Counted from the first letter of the stretch, positions 15,330-24,176 are shown. The stretch: DNA of 64,000 nucleotides from Paludibacteraceae bacterium (GCA_024401565.1 JAKSKU010000009.1:1-64000); one strand, 5' to 3'. The notes: generated by a model not told the origin, from the sequence alone. Translations and numbers: made by a program.

Positions 15330-16691
15330 TTAGCAAAGACCCTGAGCCAACATAGCGTCAGCAACCTTAACGAATCCAGCGATGTTAGCACCCTTAACGT
15401 AGTTAACAACACCTGTCTTCTCATCCTTACCGTACTTAACACAGTTGTCGTGGATGTCCTTCATGATGCCCTTAAGCTTGTTGTCAACCTCCTCAGCTGT
15501 CCAAGAAAGACGAGCAGAGTTCTGACACATCTCAAGACCTGAAGTTGCAACACCACCAGCGTTAGAAGCCTTACCTGGAGCGTAAAGGATCTTAGCGTCG
15601 ATGAATGCCTTAACTGCCTCTTCTGTAGATGGCATGTTAGCACCCTCAGCAACAACCTTAACACCCTTAGCAAGAAGTGCCTTTGCATCAGCCTCGTCAA
15701 GCTCGTTCTGAGTTGCACATGGCATAGCTACATCTAGAGTCTTGATCTCAGCGATCTGCCAAGGACGTGCGTTCTCGTAATACTTAGCTGATGGATACTT
15801 AGCAGCGTACTCCTTGATACGGCCACGCTTAACATTCTTCAAATCGAAGATGAATGCAAGCTTAGCTGCGTCGATACCGTCTGCATCGTAGATAGTACCG
15901 TTAGAGTCAGAAACTGTAAGAACCTTTGCACCTAGCTGAGTACACTTCTCAACAGCGTACTGTGCTACGTTACCTGAACCAGAGATAGCTACAGTCTTAC
16001 CCTTCAAGCTATCACCCTTAGTCTCAAGCATGTACTGTGCGAAATATGTTGTACCGTAACCAGTTGCCTCAGGACGGATCAATGAACCACCGAACTGTAG
16101 ACCCTTACCAGTTAGAACACCTGTAAACTCGTTGCGAAGTCTCTTGTACTGACCGAACATGTAACCAACCTCACGAGCACCTGTACCGATATCACCTGCA
16201 GGAACGTCTGTGTCAGCTCCAATGTGCTTTGAAAGCTCTGTCATGAAGCTCTGGCAGAAACGCATAACCTCGTTGTCTGACTTGCCCTTAGGGTCGAAGT
16301 CTGAACCACCTTTACCACCACCCATTGGTAGAGTAGTCAAAGAGTTCTTAAGAACCTGCTCGAATGCAAGGAACTTCAAAAGACCAAGGTTTACTGAAGG
16401 GTGAAGACGGATACCGCCTTTGTAAGGTCCGATAGCTGAGTTCATCTGTACGCGGAAACCACGGTTGATCTGGAACTCGCCCTTATCGTCGATCCAAGGA
16501 ACACGGAAGATGATTACTCTTTCAGGCTCGCACATTCTCTCAAGAATCTTAGCCTCTTTGTACTTAGGATTTGCCTCGATGAATGGTAGCAAGCTCTCTA
16601 CTACCTCACGTACAGCCTGGTGAAATACCTCTTCACCTGGATTCTTAGCGATAACTTTCGCCATGAAATCCTCAACCATCTTGTTGCTCAT
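15330..16691 (-). CDS. gdhA: Glutamate dehydrogenase, hexameric NADP-type
   Basis: A 453-residue enzyme interconverting 2-oxoglutarate plus ammonia and glutamate. The substrate region PMGGGKGGSDFDPKGKS holds the binding and catalytic lysines (about residues 121-137); DTDVPAGDIGTGAREVG follows. The dinucleotide-binding motif VAISGSGNVAQYA is present. The C-terminal half has KASNAGGVATSGLEM. Length is that of the small hexameric class. It has a candidate promoter at 16800-16829 and an approximately 100-nt leader. Codon usage is strongly biased, as expected for a highly expressed gene. Confidence 0.96.
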   Translation of the reverse strand: MSNKMVEDFMAKVIAKNPGEEVFHQAVREVVESLLPFIEANPKYKEAKILERMCEPERVIIFRVPWIDDKGEFQINRGFRVQMNSAIGPYKGGIRLHPSVNLGLLKFLAFEQVLKNSLTTLPMGGGKGGSDFDPKGKSDNEVMRFCQSFMTELSKHIGADTDVPAGDIGTGAREVGYMFGQYKRLRNEFTGVLTGKGLQFGGSLIRPEATGYGTTYFAQYMLETKGDSLKGKTVAISGSGNVAQYAVEKCTQLGAKVLTVSDSNGTIYDADGIDAAKLAFIFDLKNVKRGRIKEYAAKYPSAKYYENARPWQIAEIKTLDVAMPCATQNELDEADAKALLAKGVKVVAEGANMPSTEEAVKAFIDAKILYAPGKASNAGGVATSGLEMCQNSARLSWTAEEVDNKLKGIMKDIHDNCVKYGKDEKTGVVNYVKGANIAGFVKVADAMLAQGLC

Positions 16692-16799
16692 TTTGTGATA
16701 ATTTTAAATTATAATTCTTTTTCTAAAATGTGTAAAAAGAATACTCGTTGACGGTTCGCTTTTTGTATTAATTTGCCGTCGTGTTCGTTTTTACGTTTG

Positions 16800-16829
16800 C
16801 AAATGTATATAAAATCTGATAAAAACAAA
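16800..16829 (-). promoter_or_regulatory. Promoter of gdhA
   Basis: Minus strand TTTG, 18-nt spacer, TACATTTG. This predicts a leader of about 100 nt. Confidence 0.6.
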
Positions 16830-17096
16830 CGAAAATGTAAGAAAAAATAAGAAAAAGTGGAAAAAATCTAACAAATCATCGTTTTTGGTAACTTTTATTC
16901 AAAAACGTATGCTTTTGTGACAATTTGTAAGCTTATACATTATTTTTAACCCCAATTTTGGCAGTTTTGTGTCATTTTTATTTTTATTCCCCACATTTTT
17001 GATATGTTTTTTTAAAATGTATGTTCAATTTGTAACTTGGCTAATGCAAAAATCGACAAATGGATAATTGAATATATTTATTCCCTATGGGTTTAC

Positions 17097-17130
17097 ACCT
17101 GAAACTTGAAACCTGAAACTTGAAACCCCC
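17097..17130. repeat. TTTCAAG/CTTGAAA short repeat
   Basis: Two tandem copies of the 14-mer CCTGAAACTTGAAA, immediately upstream of the next gene's promoter. Related runs at 4386-4402 and 20556-20592. Confidence 0.65.
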
Positions 17131-17132
17131 AG

Positions 17133-17163
17133 TTTGTCTATTTGTCAAAATTTGTTAATTTTG
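17133..17163 (+). promoter_or_regulatory. Promoter of the BT_3928 family gene
   Basis: TTTG, 19-nt spacer, TAATTTTG: a full match to the Bacteroidetes promoter, about 25 nt upstream of the expected leader and ATG at 17195. Confidence 0.75.
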
Positions 17164-17194
17164 CATTCTGTTAGTATGTAAATAAATTAATGTT

Positions 17195-18487
17195 ATGATA
17201 TCGGATAAGCAAAAAGGAATGATTGTGATGGCCCTGCAGATATTCTTGGGCTTGGTTTTCTTGTTTAGCGGATTCGCTAAGGTGATTGATCCTCTTGGTG
17301 GCTGGTATAAGGTAGACGATTATCTTACGGCTTTCTCTTGGGATATGTTGAAGGACTTAGGCTTCCTTGGCAGTATTCTCTTGAATATTGTTGAGTTTGC
17401 TCTTGGTACTTGTCTTCTTCTTGGCGTTTGGCCTCGTTTGACTTCTATCGGAGTGCTGATCTTTATGGCATTCTATACTCCGCTTACTTTGTATATAGCT
17501 ATTTACAACCCTGTGACAGACTGCGGATGCTTCGGTGAGGCGTTGAAGATTACTAACTGGCAGACTTTCTGGAAGAATATCGTCTTCTCGGCTATGGGTA
17601 TATTATTATATATGTGGCATCAGTATAGCACTCGCGACAAGAGTGTGGCTAAATTCTTGACAGTCTCAGCTTACACTGGTATTTTCTTGATCGCTGTTAG
17701 CTACTACTGCTACTATAATCTTCCAATCATCGATTTCCGCCCTTACAGCATCGGCACTAACATTCCAGCTAGTATGGAGGTGCCTGAGGGTGCACCGTCT
17801 GATGTATACGAGTCTTATTTCACATACGTGAAGAATGGTGTTCGCAAAGAGGTTAAGTTTGGAAGCGATGAGTATAATGCTATTTCTGGTGATTCGACAT
17901 GGGTGATCGACGCGGATGCTTCAAGAAGTGAGTTGGTGGAGAAGGGTTACGAGCCACCTATCCACGATTTCACAATGGAAGATCCTGACGACGGTGATTT
18001 GACTGAGGATGTGATGGCTGACGAGAACTTCTCTTTCATCGCTGTCTCATCAAAGATTACTAAGGCTGACATGGAGCAAGCTCACAAGATCAATGATGTG
18101 TATGAGTTCTGTGAGGCTAATGGTTTGAAACTATATATGCTTACTTCTACAGGTATCGGAACAGATGAGCTAAACGCTTTCATCAATGAGACGGGTGCTC
18201 AGTATAAGTTCTTGAATACCGATGAGATCACATTGAAGACTGTCGTTCGCTCAAATCCAGGACTTGTCCTTGTTAAGAATGGAAATGTGATCAACAAGTG
18301 GGCAGTGAAGAATATTCCTAATTTCCAGCAGTTGCTTGACAATGCTGGTGGCGACATGGATAAGGTGGCTGAGATGCAGATGCATAAACCAAACAATTGG
18401 TTGACAGCGTTCATCTTCTTCGCAATCTACTTCGCTGGCTTGTTCGCTGTGTGGTTTGCAGTGAAGAAGCTCCTTGTGAAAGATTAA
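17195..18487 (+). CDS. BT_3928-type DoxX family membrane protein
   Basis: A 430-residue inner-membrane protein. The first half has four to five membrane helices of the DoxX/MauE type, with FSGFAKVIDPLGGWYK near residue 28 and the two-cysteine DCGCFGEALK near residue 110. A long soluble part follows (about 190-400), including a thioredoxin-like stretch near the end (ITGAQYKF-type strand, NPGLVLVKNG). A final membrane helix lies at about 405-425. NCBI names this architecture BT_3928 family. A redox or electron-transfer role is inferred only from the DoxX/MauE and thioredoxin-like resemblance. It is monocistronic with its own promoter and terminator. Confidence 0.85.
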   Translation: MISDKQKGMIVMALQIFLGLVFLFSGFAKVIDPLGGWYKVDDYLTAFSWDMLKDLGFLGSILLNIVEFALGTCLLLGVWPRLTSIGVLIFMAFYTPLTLYIAIYNPVTDCGCFGEALKITNWQTFWKNIVFSAMGILLYMWHQYSTRDKSVAKFLTVSAYTGIFLIAVSYYCYYNLPIIDFRPYSIGTNIPASMEVPEGAPSDVYESYFTYVKNGVRKEVKFGSDEYNAISGDSTWVIDADASRSELVEKGYEPPIHDFTMEDPDDGDLTEDVMADENFSFIAVSSKITKADMEQAHKINDVYEFCEANGLKLYMLTSTGIGTDELNAFINETGAQYKFLNTDEITLKTVVRSNPGLVLVKNGNVINKWAVKNIPNFQQLLDNAGGDMDKVAEMQMHKPNNWLTAFIFFAIYFAGLFAVWFAVKKLLVKD

Positions 18488-18511
18488 AATGATTTTGAAA
18501 TAATGTTTTGA

Positions 18512-18547
18512 AGACGGTGCATTGTTTATCTTTGCACCGTTTTTTTG
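18512..18547 (+). terminator. Terminator after the BT_3928 family gene
   Basis: ACGGTGCA-ttgtttatctt-TGCACCGT followed by TTTTTT. Confidence 0.85.
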
Positions 18548-18604
18548 TAGAGGTGCCCCTTGTGGTTGCACGTTGCTGATACTTGTGAATTAATGATTTA
18601 ATTT

Positions 18605-19498
18605 ATGGAGATAACCGATCTTGATAAGACATTCATTTCTAAATATGAACAAATTGATTTGGACCGTGGTGTGGCAAAAGCTCAGTTAGTTGGGCTTGGA
18701 ATTCTTTTTATATTTTCGCTAGTAATGATTCCGGTCAATTTGAGTGATCAGAATTTTCGTGGTGCGGATAATTGTGTTATTATGTTGATTGTGCTAGTTC
18801 CGTTCTTGATCTATTTTGGATATAGGTTTATTTGCACAAAAGACCTTTTTGTTAAGGAACTTGGTATGAATGAGAGGAATGCCAAACAAAAATATGATTT
18901 TCTGAAAAATGAGGTTGGCCATTTTCCTTTTGTTCGACAGATTTGCTTGCTAAATCCTTCTGCCAAAACAAGACAATTGGATTTGTTGGGAAAATGGTAT
19001 GGAGTGAATGCTGATGTTGTCAATACTTATGTGTATGATATAGAATACGATGAAAAAACTGTTAAGGAAGAACTTGATAAATTAAATAATAAAGAAATTA
19101 GTGTGCGCAATGAGTTTGTCCACAAGTTATTCAAACTAGCAATTCTTGATGACGGTATCCATAATGATGAGTGGAATCTATTGATGGAGATGATGACAAA
19201 ATTTAAGCTCAACAAAAATTACATTGCCTATTTTAAGAAACGCTACGGACCATTACGTACCAAGTTTGATGAAGATGAAAAAACTTCGTCGACGAACAGC
19301 AATTCCGTCGCAACTAATAATCCATATTACGCAATCCTTGGATTGAACGATGGCGCGACTGACGATGAAATCAAACGTGCTTATCACAACCTTGCGTTGC
19401 AGCATCATCCTGATCTGCCGAAAAATGCAGATAGAAAAGATGAATGCGAGAAGATGATGGCTAAGATCAACGAGGCGTATGAGAAGGTTAGGGGGTAG
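18605..19498 (+). CDS. Membrane TerB-like/J-domain protein 1
   Basis: A 297-residue protein. Two membrane helices at about residues 28-46 and 57-76 are followed by a cytoplasmic region. A TerB/DjlA-like helical segment ([22 protein letters not shown]) is at about 178-200. A C-terminal J domain at about 238-297 has the intact HPD motif in [10 protein letters not shown]. The order membrane - TerB - J resembles DjlA, which stimulates DnaK at the membrane. The last 46 nt are identical to those of the next gene. It is a tandem paralogue pair; the first 150 residues differ much more than the J domains, which suggests gene conversion of the 3' end. Confidence 0.75.
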   Translation: MEITDLDKTFISKYEQIDLDRGVAKAQLVGLGILFIFSLVMIPVNLSDQNFRGADNCVIMLIVLVPFLIYFGYRFICTKDLFVKELGMNERNAKQKYDFLKNEVGHFPFVRQICLLNPSAKTRQLDLLGKWYGVNADVVNTYVYDIEYDEKTVKEELDKLNNKEISVRNEFVHKLFKLAILDDGIHNDEWNLLMEMMTKFKLNKNYIAYFKKRYGPLRTKFDEDEKTSSTNSNSVATNNPYYAILGLNDGATDDEIKRAYHNLALQHHPDLPKNADRKDECEKMMAKINEAYEKVRG

Positions 19499-19506
19499 TG
19501 ACGAGC

Positions 19507-19546
19507 GTATAAAAATAAGCGTGTTTGGACAACTCGTAAATAATTG
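19507..19546 (-). repeat. TIR element end (partial)
   Basis: GTATAAAAATAAGCGTGTTTGGACAACTCGTAAATAATTG matches the left terminus of the element in inverted orientation (compare 24092-24131). It forms the spacer between the two J-protein genes. Confidence 0.55.
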
Positions 19547-19569
19547 TATAATTGCCAAAAGAAATATAT

Positions 19570-20496
19570 ATGAGTGGAAAAAAGAATTATTCTGATAGAG
19601 AATTTGTAAAGAAATACGACGAACTAACGAATTCTAATTCGTCTCTTATTCTTATGGTGTTGCCTGTGTTGACATTTTTCCTATTCTTACATCTTTATCC
19701 TATTTGGTTTGATAGCGATAATGTAAGACTTACGATGTATCTTATTTCTGAAGGTCTTGTTATAATATGCTGCGTTTTAATGCATTATAGAATAACGAGT
19801 AAAAAATTTATGTCTGAGTTTGGTATGGATGAGTCTCGTGCCCAACGTCGTTATGATCACATAATGAAAAATGGCATACCGTTGGATTATTTGGTACTAG
19901 CACAAAAGATTTGCATGCTTAACCCAGAAGCAAGATCTCTTCAGTTAGAACAGATTATGGGTTGGTATGTGATAGACAATTTTTATAATAGAAATTTGCT
20001 TAATGATGTAACGGTGATAAATACTTTTAATCTATCTCCAAGTTTAAGAAGTGAACAAAATTGTATCGAAGATCTTTTGGTAAGACCATATTCCCTAAAT
20101 CAGACATTTGTTGAGAAATTATTCAAATTAGCAGTTGTTGAAGACGGAATTCACAATGATGAGTGGAATACCTTGATGGAGATTATGAAAAAGTTGGAGT
20201 TCAACAAGAATTATTTTGAGTATTTTAAGAAACGTTATGATCCACTTCGCACGGAGTTTGAAGAGGGTGATCCTCGTAACTTTACCGCATCTCGAGAAAT
20301 CCCCGTCTCCATGCTGAAACAATATTATAGTGTTTTGGGTTTGGAAGAAGGTGCTACTGACGATGAGATCAAACGTGCGTATCACAGCCTTGCGTTGCAG
20401 CATCATCCTGATCTGCCGAAGAATGCAGGCAGAAAAGATGAGTGTGAGGCGATGATGGCTAAGATCAACGAGGCGTATGAGAAGGTTAGGGGGTAG
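19570..20496 (+). CDS. Membrane TerB-like/J-domain protein 2
   Basis: A 308-residue paralogue of the preceding gene. Two membrane helices (about residues 22-42 and 53-70), a TerB-like segment ([22 protein letters not shown]) and a C-terminal J domain with HPD in [11 protein letters not shown] chose the ATG at 19570 over a TTG six codons upstream. Both copies keep DEIKRAYH and the HPD motif, so both could engage DnaK. The final codons GAGAAGGTTAGGGGGTAG run straight into the GGTTAG-type repeats that follow. Confidence 0.75.
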   Translation: MSGKKNYSDREFVKKYDELTNSNSSLILMVLPVLTFFLFLHLYPIWFDSDNVRLTMYLISEGLVIICCVLMHYRITSKKFMSEFGMDESRAQRRYDHIMKNGIPLDYLVLAQKICMLNPEARSLQLEQIMGWYVIDNFYNRNLLNDVTVINTFNLSPSLRSEQNCIEDLLVRPYSLNQTFVEKLFKLAVVEDGIHNDEWNTLMEIMKKLEFNKNYFEYFKKRYDPLRTEFEEGDPRNFTASREIPVSMLKQYYSVLGLEEGATDDEIKRAYHSLALQHHPDLPKNAGRKDECEAMMAKINEAYEKVRG

Positions 20497-20592
20497 GAGA
20501 TTAGAGGTTAGGGGTTAAGGGTTAGAGGTTAGGGGGTAGGGGTTAGAGGTTAGAGATGGGTTTCAAGTTTCAGGTTTCAAGTTCAAGTTTCA
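20485..20592. repeat. GGTTAG-type and TTTCAAG-type short repeats
   Basis: About 60 bp of imperfect GGTTAGAGGTTAGGGGTTA units, starting within the last codons of the J-protein gene, then GGTTTCAAGTTTCAGGTTTCAAG. No coding potential. Confidence 0.75.
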
Positions 20593-20806
20593 AGAAGTAT
20601 TAACCAGAAACTAAATCTGGCACACTTTTTGCTATAATAAAATTGGGGAGTAAATTCAAATATTGACGGTTCAATTATTCCGTCGTTTACGTGAAAGCAG
20701 ATACTAGGGTATGAAGAAAGTGAAAGCGGAGTCGAACAAACTCCGCTTTTTGTATTGTATTCGAGATGACGGATATTTTTTTTAGGCAACTATATAATCT
20801 CCTTTT
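20593..20806. other. Intergenic region between J-protein 2 and the thioesterase gene
   Basis: Together with the repeats at 20497-20592 this is a stretch of about 310 bp without a gene. It holds the terminator at 20722-20756 and, at 20783-20806, GGCAACTATATAATCTCCTT, a flank fragment of the TIR element. Confidence 0.5.
20722..20756 (+). terminator. Terminator
   Basis: AAAGCGGAGT-cgaacaa-ACTCCGCTTTTT hairpin with T-tract in the region after the second J-protein gene. Confidence 0.7.
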
Positions 20807-21247
20807 TTAATCCGCCGATCCTACTTCAAATTTATTGATCTTGTCTCTCCACTCCTGCGACACCAACACTGATTGCTGAGTTTTCATGTCAAACGCACAC
20901 ATCACGCCATTACAAACGGTTTTGACGTGTCCATTGTCTTTATTTATAAGTATTTGAAGAAGTTTGATGCTTTTGTTTCCAATCTCAGTGATCTTTGTGC
21001 GGACCTCTATATTCTCTCTCAAGAAAATCTGCTCCATATAGCTGACGTTGATGTTCACCATCACAAACTGAGCGTTAGTCCAGTCGATTGGCTCACCATT
21101 GTTCAAAGCCTCGAAATAGCAGATCTTACCATAATCCAAGAAGGAGATTTGTGATGCGTTGTTGACGTGGCCAAGTGGGTCGATGTCGTTGAATCGGATC
21201 TGGATTCCAACACTATGATTGAAATGTATTTTTTCTAGTTCTTCCAT
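20807..21247 (-). CDS. Acyl-CoA thioesterase, YbgC/4HBT family
   Basis: A 146-residue hotdog-fold protein. The signature FNDIDPLGHVNNASQISFLDYGK at about residues 18-40 places it in the 4-hydroxybenzoyl-CoA thioesterase/YbgC family (catalytic Asp in the DxxGHVNN motif). Such enzymes hydrolyse acyl-CoA thioesters in the cytoplasm; the substrate is not evident. Monocistronic, with a TIR element copy directly upstream. Confidence 0.85.
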   Translation of the reverse strand: MEELEKIHFNHSVGIQIRFNDIDPLGHVNNASQISFLDYGKICYFEALNNGEPIDWTNAQFVMVNINVSYMEQIFLRENIEVRTKITEIGNKSIKLLQILINKDNGHVKTVCNGVMCAFDMKTQQSVLVSQEWRDKINKFEVGSAD

Positions 21248-21278
21248 TATTCTAATATCTCTTTAATTTTTCATTTTT

Positions 21279-21356
21279 ATACGCTCGCCCTTATGGGCTC
21301 GCGTGGGAGGAGGGGCAAGGGTGTTCCGCCCTTTGCAATCCTCATATAGTACAATC
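21279..21356 (+). repeat. TIR element, copy 3
   Basis: TACGCTCGCCCTTATGGGCTCGCG hairpin, then AAGGGTG-TTCC-GCCCTTT palindrome and GCAATCCTCATATAG with a decayed right end. Between the thioesterase start and the DUF721 stop. Confidence 0.7.
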
Positions 21357-21380
21357 CAAGCAATAAATTTTATTCTACAA

Positions 21381-21674
21381 TCAGAAATGAATCGCTGACA
21401 ATACCGTCGAGTCTATTTCAAATCTTTCGTGTATTTTCTTTAATATCTCGCTGCGACGCATCATCAGTTCATTGCTGGCCGCTGGGGATAGCATAGTGAC
21501 ATACAACTGCTTGTTTTTCATCATCATTCCCTGTGTGTATTGCAGAAATTCCTCTCCGACAAATTCCGCCCACATCCTTTCGATATCAAGAGCAAGCATG
21601 TCTTCGTCAATCTTCACGCGGTGTACATAATCCCGAAGTGCAGATGAAATTGTGATAGCATTTTTCCTTTTCAT
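21381..21674 (-). CDS. DUF721 (DciA-like) protein
   Basis: A 97-residue DUF721 protein. The family includes DciA, a loader or partner of the replicative helicase in bacteria without DnaC, and usually lies beside recF. Here its start overlaps the recF stop by 4 nt (ATGA-type coupling). Conserved-type features are WAEFVGEEFLQYT and a strand with LYVTMLSPAASNELMMRR. Assignment of helicase-loading function is by family only. Confidence 0.8.
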   Translation of the reverse strand: MKRKNAITISSALRDYVHRVKIDEDMLALDIERMWAEFVGEEFLQYTQGMMMKNKQLYVTMLSPAASNELMMRRSEILKKIHERFEIDSTVLSAIHF

Positions 21675-22804
21675 TTCTCCATGATTTTTACTGCTTTATC
21701 TTCGTTCATGCCGTCACTTCCGTTGATTTCGTAGACGGTGTATGAGATATTTTCCGTCTTTTCAAGAAGCAGAGTGATATGTTCACGGTTAGTATCGGAG
21801 ATGAACACCTGGCCTGTACGGTTGGAATCACTGATGAAATCGATGATTCTCGCCATACGATGCTCGTCAAGTTTATCGAATATATCATCGAGAAGAAGGA
21901 TCGGTTTGACGTCGCTCTTTGCCACAAACATATCTATCCACGCGAATTTCAAAGCCAACAGCATCGTCTTCATCTCTCCTTGTGATGCTATTTTCTTGAT
22001 TTTACGTCCGGTGCGTTTGAAATTATAATCGTCGCGATGCACACCCCATGTCGTAAAACCTCGACGTTGGTCCTCTCCACGCAGATTTCTAAGAGTTGTG
22101 AGATAGTCTGTCTCAGTAGCCTGCGACTTGTATTCTATATCCACACCCTCGCCTTCCTCGGCGTCGTAAGAGATCTTACGATACACCTCGTCGACTTTGC
22201 CTTTGAATGTCTCAACAAACTCTTTGCGGGCGTTGTAAAGGAACATTCCTGCAGACGCTAGTTTATCCTCATAACTCTCAAATATGATGGGGTCGACGTA
22301 TGTCGGTGATGTTAGCAGCGCGTTTCTTCCGCGCAATGCGTTTTTGTATACCAATAATGCTTCGAGATACTTGCGGTCGAATTGTGATATGCAGCCGTCG
22401 ATGAACTTGCGACGTTCTTCCGACGCACCTTGTATTATCTCGATGTCTTTAGGGGCTACCAGAATCGCAGGAATCAGACCAATGTGTTCGGATACTTTCT
22501 CGTATTCTTTGCCGTCTCTTTTGAGCATCTTTCTGCCTTTATCCAAAGCACATGAGATTTCAAATTCTGATTCCGCCCGGTGATAGTGAGCTTTCAGTTG
22601 GAACCCTGTTTCTCCGAAAGTGATGTTGTCTTTGTCTTCACGGTTTGTCGGACATTTGGAGAAAGAGAGATAGTAGATGGAATCGATAATGTTGGTTTTG
22701 CCGACACCGTTTTTGCCGATAAAGCAATTGATATGCTTGGCAAATGTGAGGTCGGATCTGCGAATATTTCGAAAGTTATATATAGATAATCTGTGTAGAA
22801 ACAT
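21671..22804 (-). CDS. recF: DNA replication/repair protein RecF
   Basis: A 377-residue SMC-like ATPase that binds gapped DNA and helps load RecA with RecOR. Walker A GKNGVGKTNIIDSIYYLSF lies at about residues 29-47; Walker B region is KPILLLDDIFDKLDEHR near residue 305; the signature motif SQGEMKTM is near 275. Length is normal. It is translationally coupled to the DUF721 gene. Confidence 0.95.
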   Translation of the reverse strand: MFLHRLSIYNFRNIRRSDLTFAKHINCFIGKNGVGKTNIIDSIYYLSFSKCPTNREDKDNITFGETGFQLKAHYHRAESEFEISCALDKGRKMLKRDGKEYEKVSEHIGLIPAILVAPKDIEIIQGASEERRKFIDGCISQFDRKYLEALLVYKNALRGRNALLTSPTYVDPIIFESYEDKLASAGMFLYNARKEFVETFKGKVDEVYRKISYDAEEGEGVDIEYKSQATETDYLTTLRNLRGEDQRRGFTTWGVHRDDYNFKRTGRKIKKIASQGEMKTMLLALKFAWIDMFVAKSDVKPILLLDDIFDKLDEHRMARIIDFISDSNRTGQVFISDTNREHITLLLEKTENISYTVYEINGSDGMNEDKAVKIMEK

Positions 22805-22892
22805 ATCCGTTATGATTCAAAGTAAGCCCTTCAGTCCCACTAAATGGGAAGATCGCACATGCCAAATTCTTCCCTTAGAAGGTCAGGAGGAC

Positions 22893-23870
22893 TTATTCGT
22901 CAGTCGGAGTGAGAGGAATGATCTTCTTCGCTTTCTTGGCATCGTGCTTGGCGTATGCGTCGACGATTTTCTGCACAAGTGGGTGGCGAACGATATCCTT
23001 AGTGTTAAACTCGATTTTTGCCACTCCACTGACATTCTTCAACACACGTAGAGCTTCGCCCAAACCGGAACGTTCACGGGCTGGAAGGTCAATCTGTGTC
23101 ATATCTCCCGTCACTACGATCTTACTATGCTCTCCCATACGAGTAAGGAACATCTTAATCTGCTGGGTAGTGGTGTTTTGAGCCTCGTCAAGAATAATGA
23201 ACGCGTCAGAAAGCGTTCGTCCACGCATAAAAGCTAACGGTGCGATCTGGATGATTCCGTTTTCCATATACTCCTTCAACTTCGCTCCTGGAATCATATC
23301 CTGAAGAGCGTCGTAGAGTGGCTGCAAATACGGATCAATCTTCTCTTTCATATCGCCTGGAAGAAAACCAAGTTTCTCGCCAGCCTCAACTGCGGGTCGG
23401 CTCAACACGATCTTCTTAACCTCTTTGTTTTTCAAGGCTCTTACCGCGCAAGCAATAGCTATATACGTCTTACCGCTACCGGCCGGACCGATGGAGAAGA
23501 TAAGATCGTTTTTATCGTAAGCAGCCAAGAATTTTTTCTGAGTGGGAGTGCGGGCCGTGATTGGCTTTCCGCTTATACCATAGATGATAAGATTATTCTC
23601 CACCTGAATCTTAGGTTCACTGCCCTTGATAAAGTCGATAATGACCTCCTCAGACAACTTGTTGTAAGTAGCGCAATACTTCTCAAGCTTGGTAATGACT
23701 TCGTCGACGAGAGCTATATCTTCCTCATCGCCATTGATTTTGATCGCGTTACCTCTGGCAATAATCTTTACTTTGGGATATAAATCCTTGATAAGACGGA
23801 TGTTAGCATTGTTAACTCCGTAGAAAATAGTGGGGTCAGCCACCTCCAGTTCTATGATTTTTTCTATCAC
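22893..23870 (-). CDS. PhoH family ATPase
   Basis: A 325-residue protein. An N-terminal KH-like segment (about residues 1-90) is followed by the PhoH P-loop domain: GPAGSGKTYIAIACA at about 138-152, and the Walker B IILDEAQNTT near 235, then TGDMTQIDLP. PhoH/PhoL proteins are RNA-associated ATPases, often near RNA-decay or ribosome factors (YbeY), but not here. A -7-like TACTTTTG on the minus strand (23897-23904) is a likely promoter element. Monocistronic. Confidence 0.93.
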   Translation of the reverse strand: MIEKIIELEVADPTIFYGVNNANIRLIKDLYPKVKIIARGNAIKINGDEEDIALVDEVITKLEKYCATYNKLSEEVIIDFIKGSEPKIQVENNLIIYGISGKPITARTPTQKKFLAAYDKNDLIFSIGPAGSGKTYIAIACAVRALKNKEVKKIVLSRPAVEAGEKLGFLPGDMKEKIDPYLQPLYDALQDMIPGAKLKEYMENGIIQIAPLAFMRGRTLSDAFIILDEAQNTTTQQIKMFLTRMGEHSKIVVTGDMTQIDLPARERSGLGEALRVLKNVSGVAKIEFNTKDIVRHPLVQKIVDAYAKHDAKKAKKIIPLTPTDE

Positions 23871-24009
23871 TCTATATGGTATAATGTCAGTTTCGACAAA
23901 AGTACGTCTTTTTATGGAATTTTTAAAATTGCTAATGAAAAAAACAAAAGGTAATTAAATTAGACCGTGTCAAATCCAAACTTTCTCCAGTTGGAATACA
24001 AAAAGGAGA

Positions 24010-24130
24010 TTATATAGCAGTTGTCCAAAATGAGGATTGCAAAGGGCGGAACGCCCTTGCCCCTCCCCCAACGCGAGGCCGTAGGCCGAGCGTATAAAGA
24101 AAAAGCGTGTTTTGGACAACTCGTATATAA
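24010..24130 (-). repeat. TIR element, copy 4 (extended terminal inverted repeats)
   Basis: The ends TTATATAGCAGTTGTCCAAAA and (right end, complemented) TTATATACGAGTTGTCCAAAA match over 21 bp with two mismatches. Between them, in inverted orientation relative to copy 1, are TGAGGATTGCAAAGGGCGGAACGCCCTT and the GAGGCCGTAGGCCGAGCGTATA hairpin. This best-preserved copy shows that the inverted repeat includes the AT-rich outer bases. Confidence 0.8.
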
Positions 24131-24133
24131 TTG

Positions 24134-24176
24134 CCTACAAAAAAGCCAGCTCTTAACAAAAGAACTGACTTTCCTA
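24134..24176 (-). terminator. Terminator after the FISUMP-like lipoprotein gene
   Basis: On the minus strand AAAGTCAGTTCTT-ttgtt-AAGAGCTGGCTTTTTT, a strong hairpin (with G-U pairs) and T-tract. Confidence 0.7.

Larger units (their letters stand above)
16692..17132. other. Intergenic region between gdhA and the BT_3928 gene
   Basis: AT-rich, no supported gene. It contains the gdhA leader and promoter, and near 17097-17130 a double run of CCTGAAACTTGAAA, the TTTCAAG short-repeat family also found at 4386 and 20556. No riboswitch was recognised. Confidence 0.6.

Noticed and set aside
16692..17132. Possible riboswitch or RNA gene upstream of gdhA
   Set aside because: AT-rich with no stable conserved structure that I could recognise; only promoter parts are supported.
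20496..20560. Telomere-like GGTTAG repeats
   Set aside because: The run is short, imperfect and internal, and similar short runs are common between genes in Bacteroidetes.
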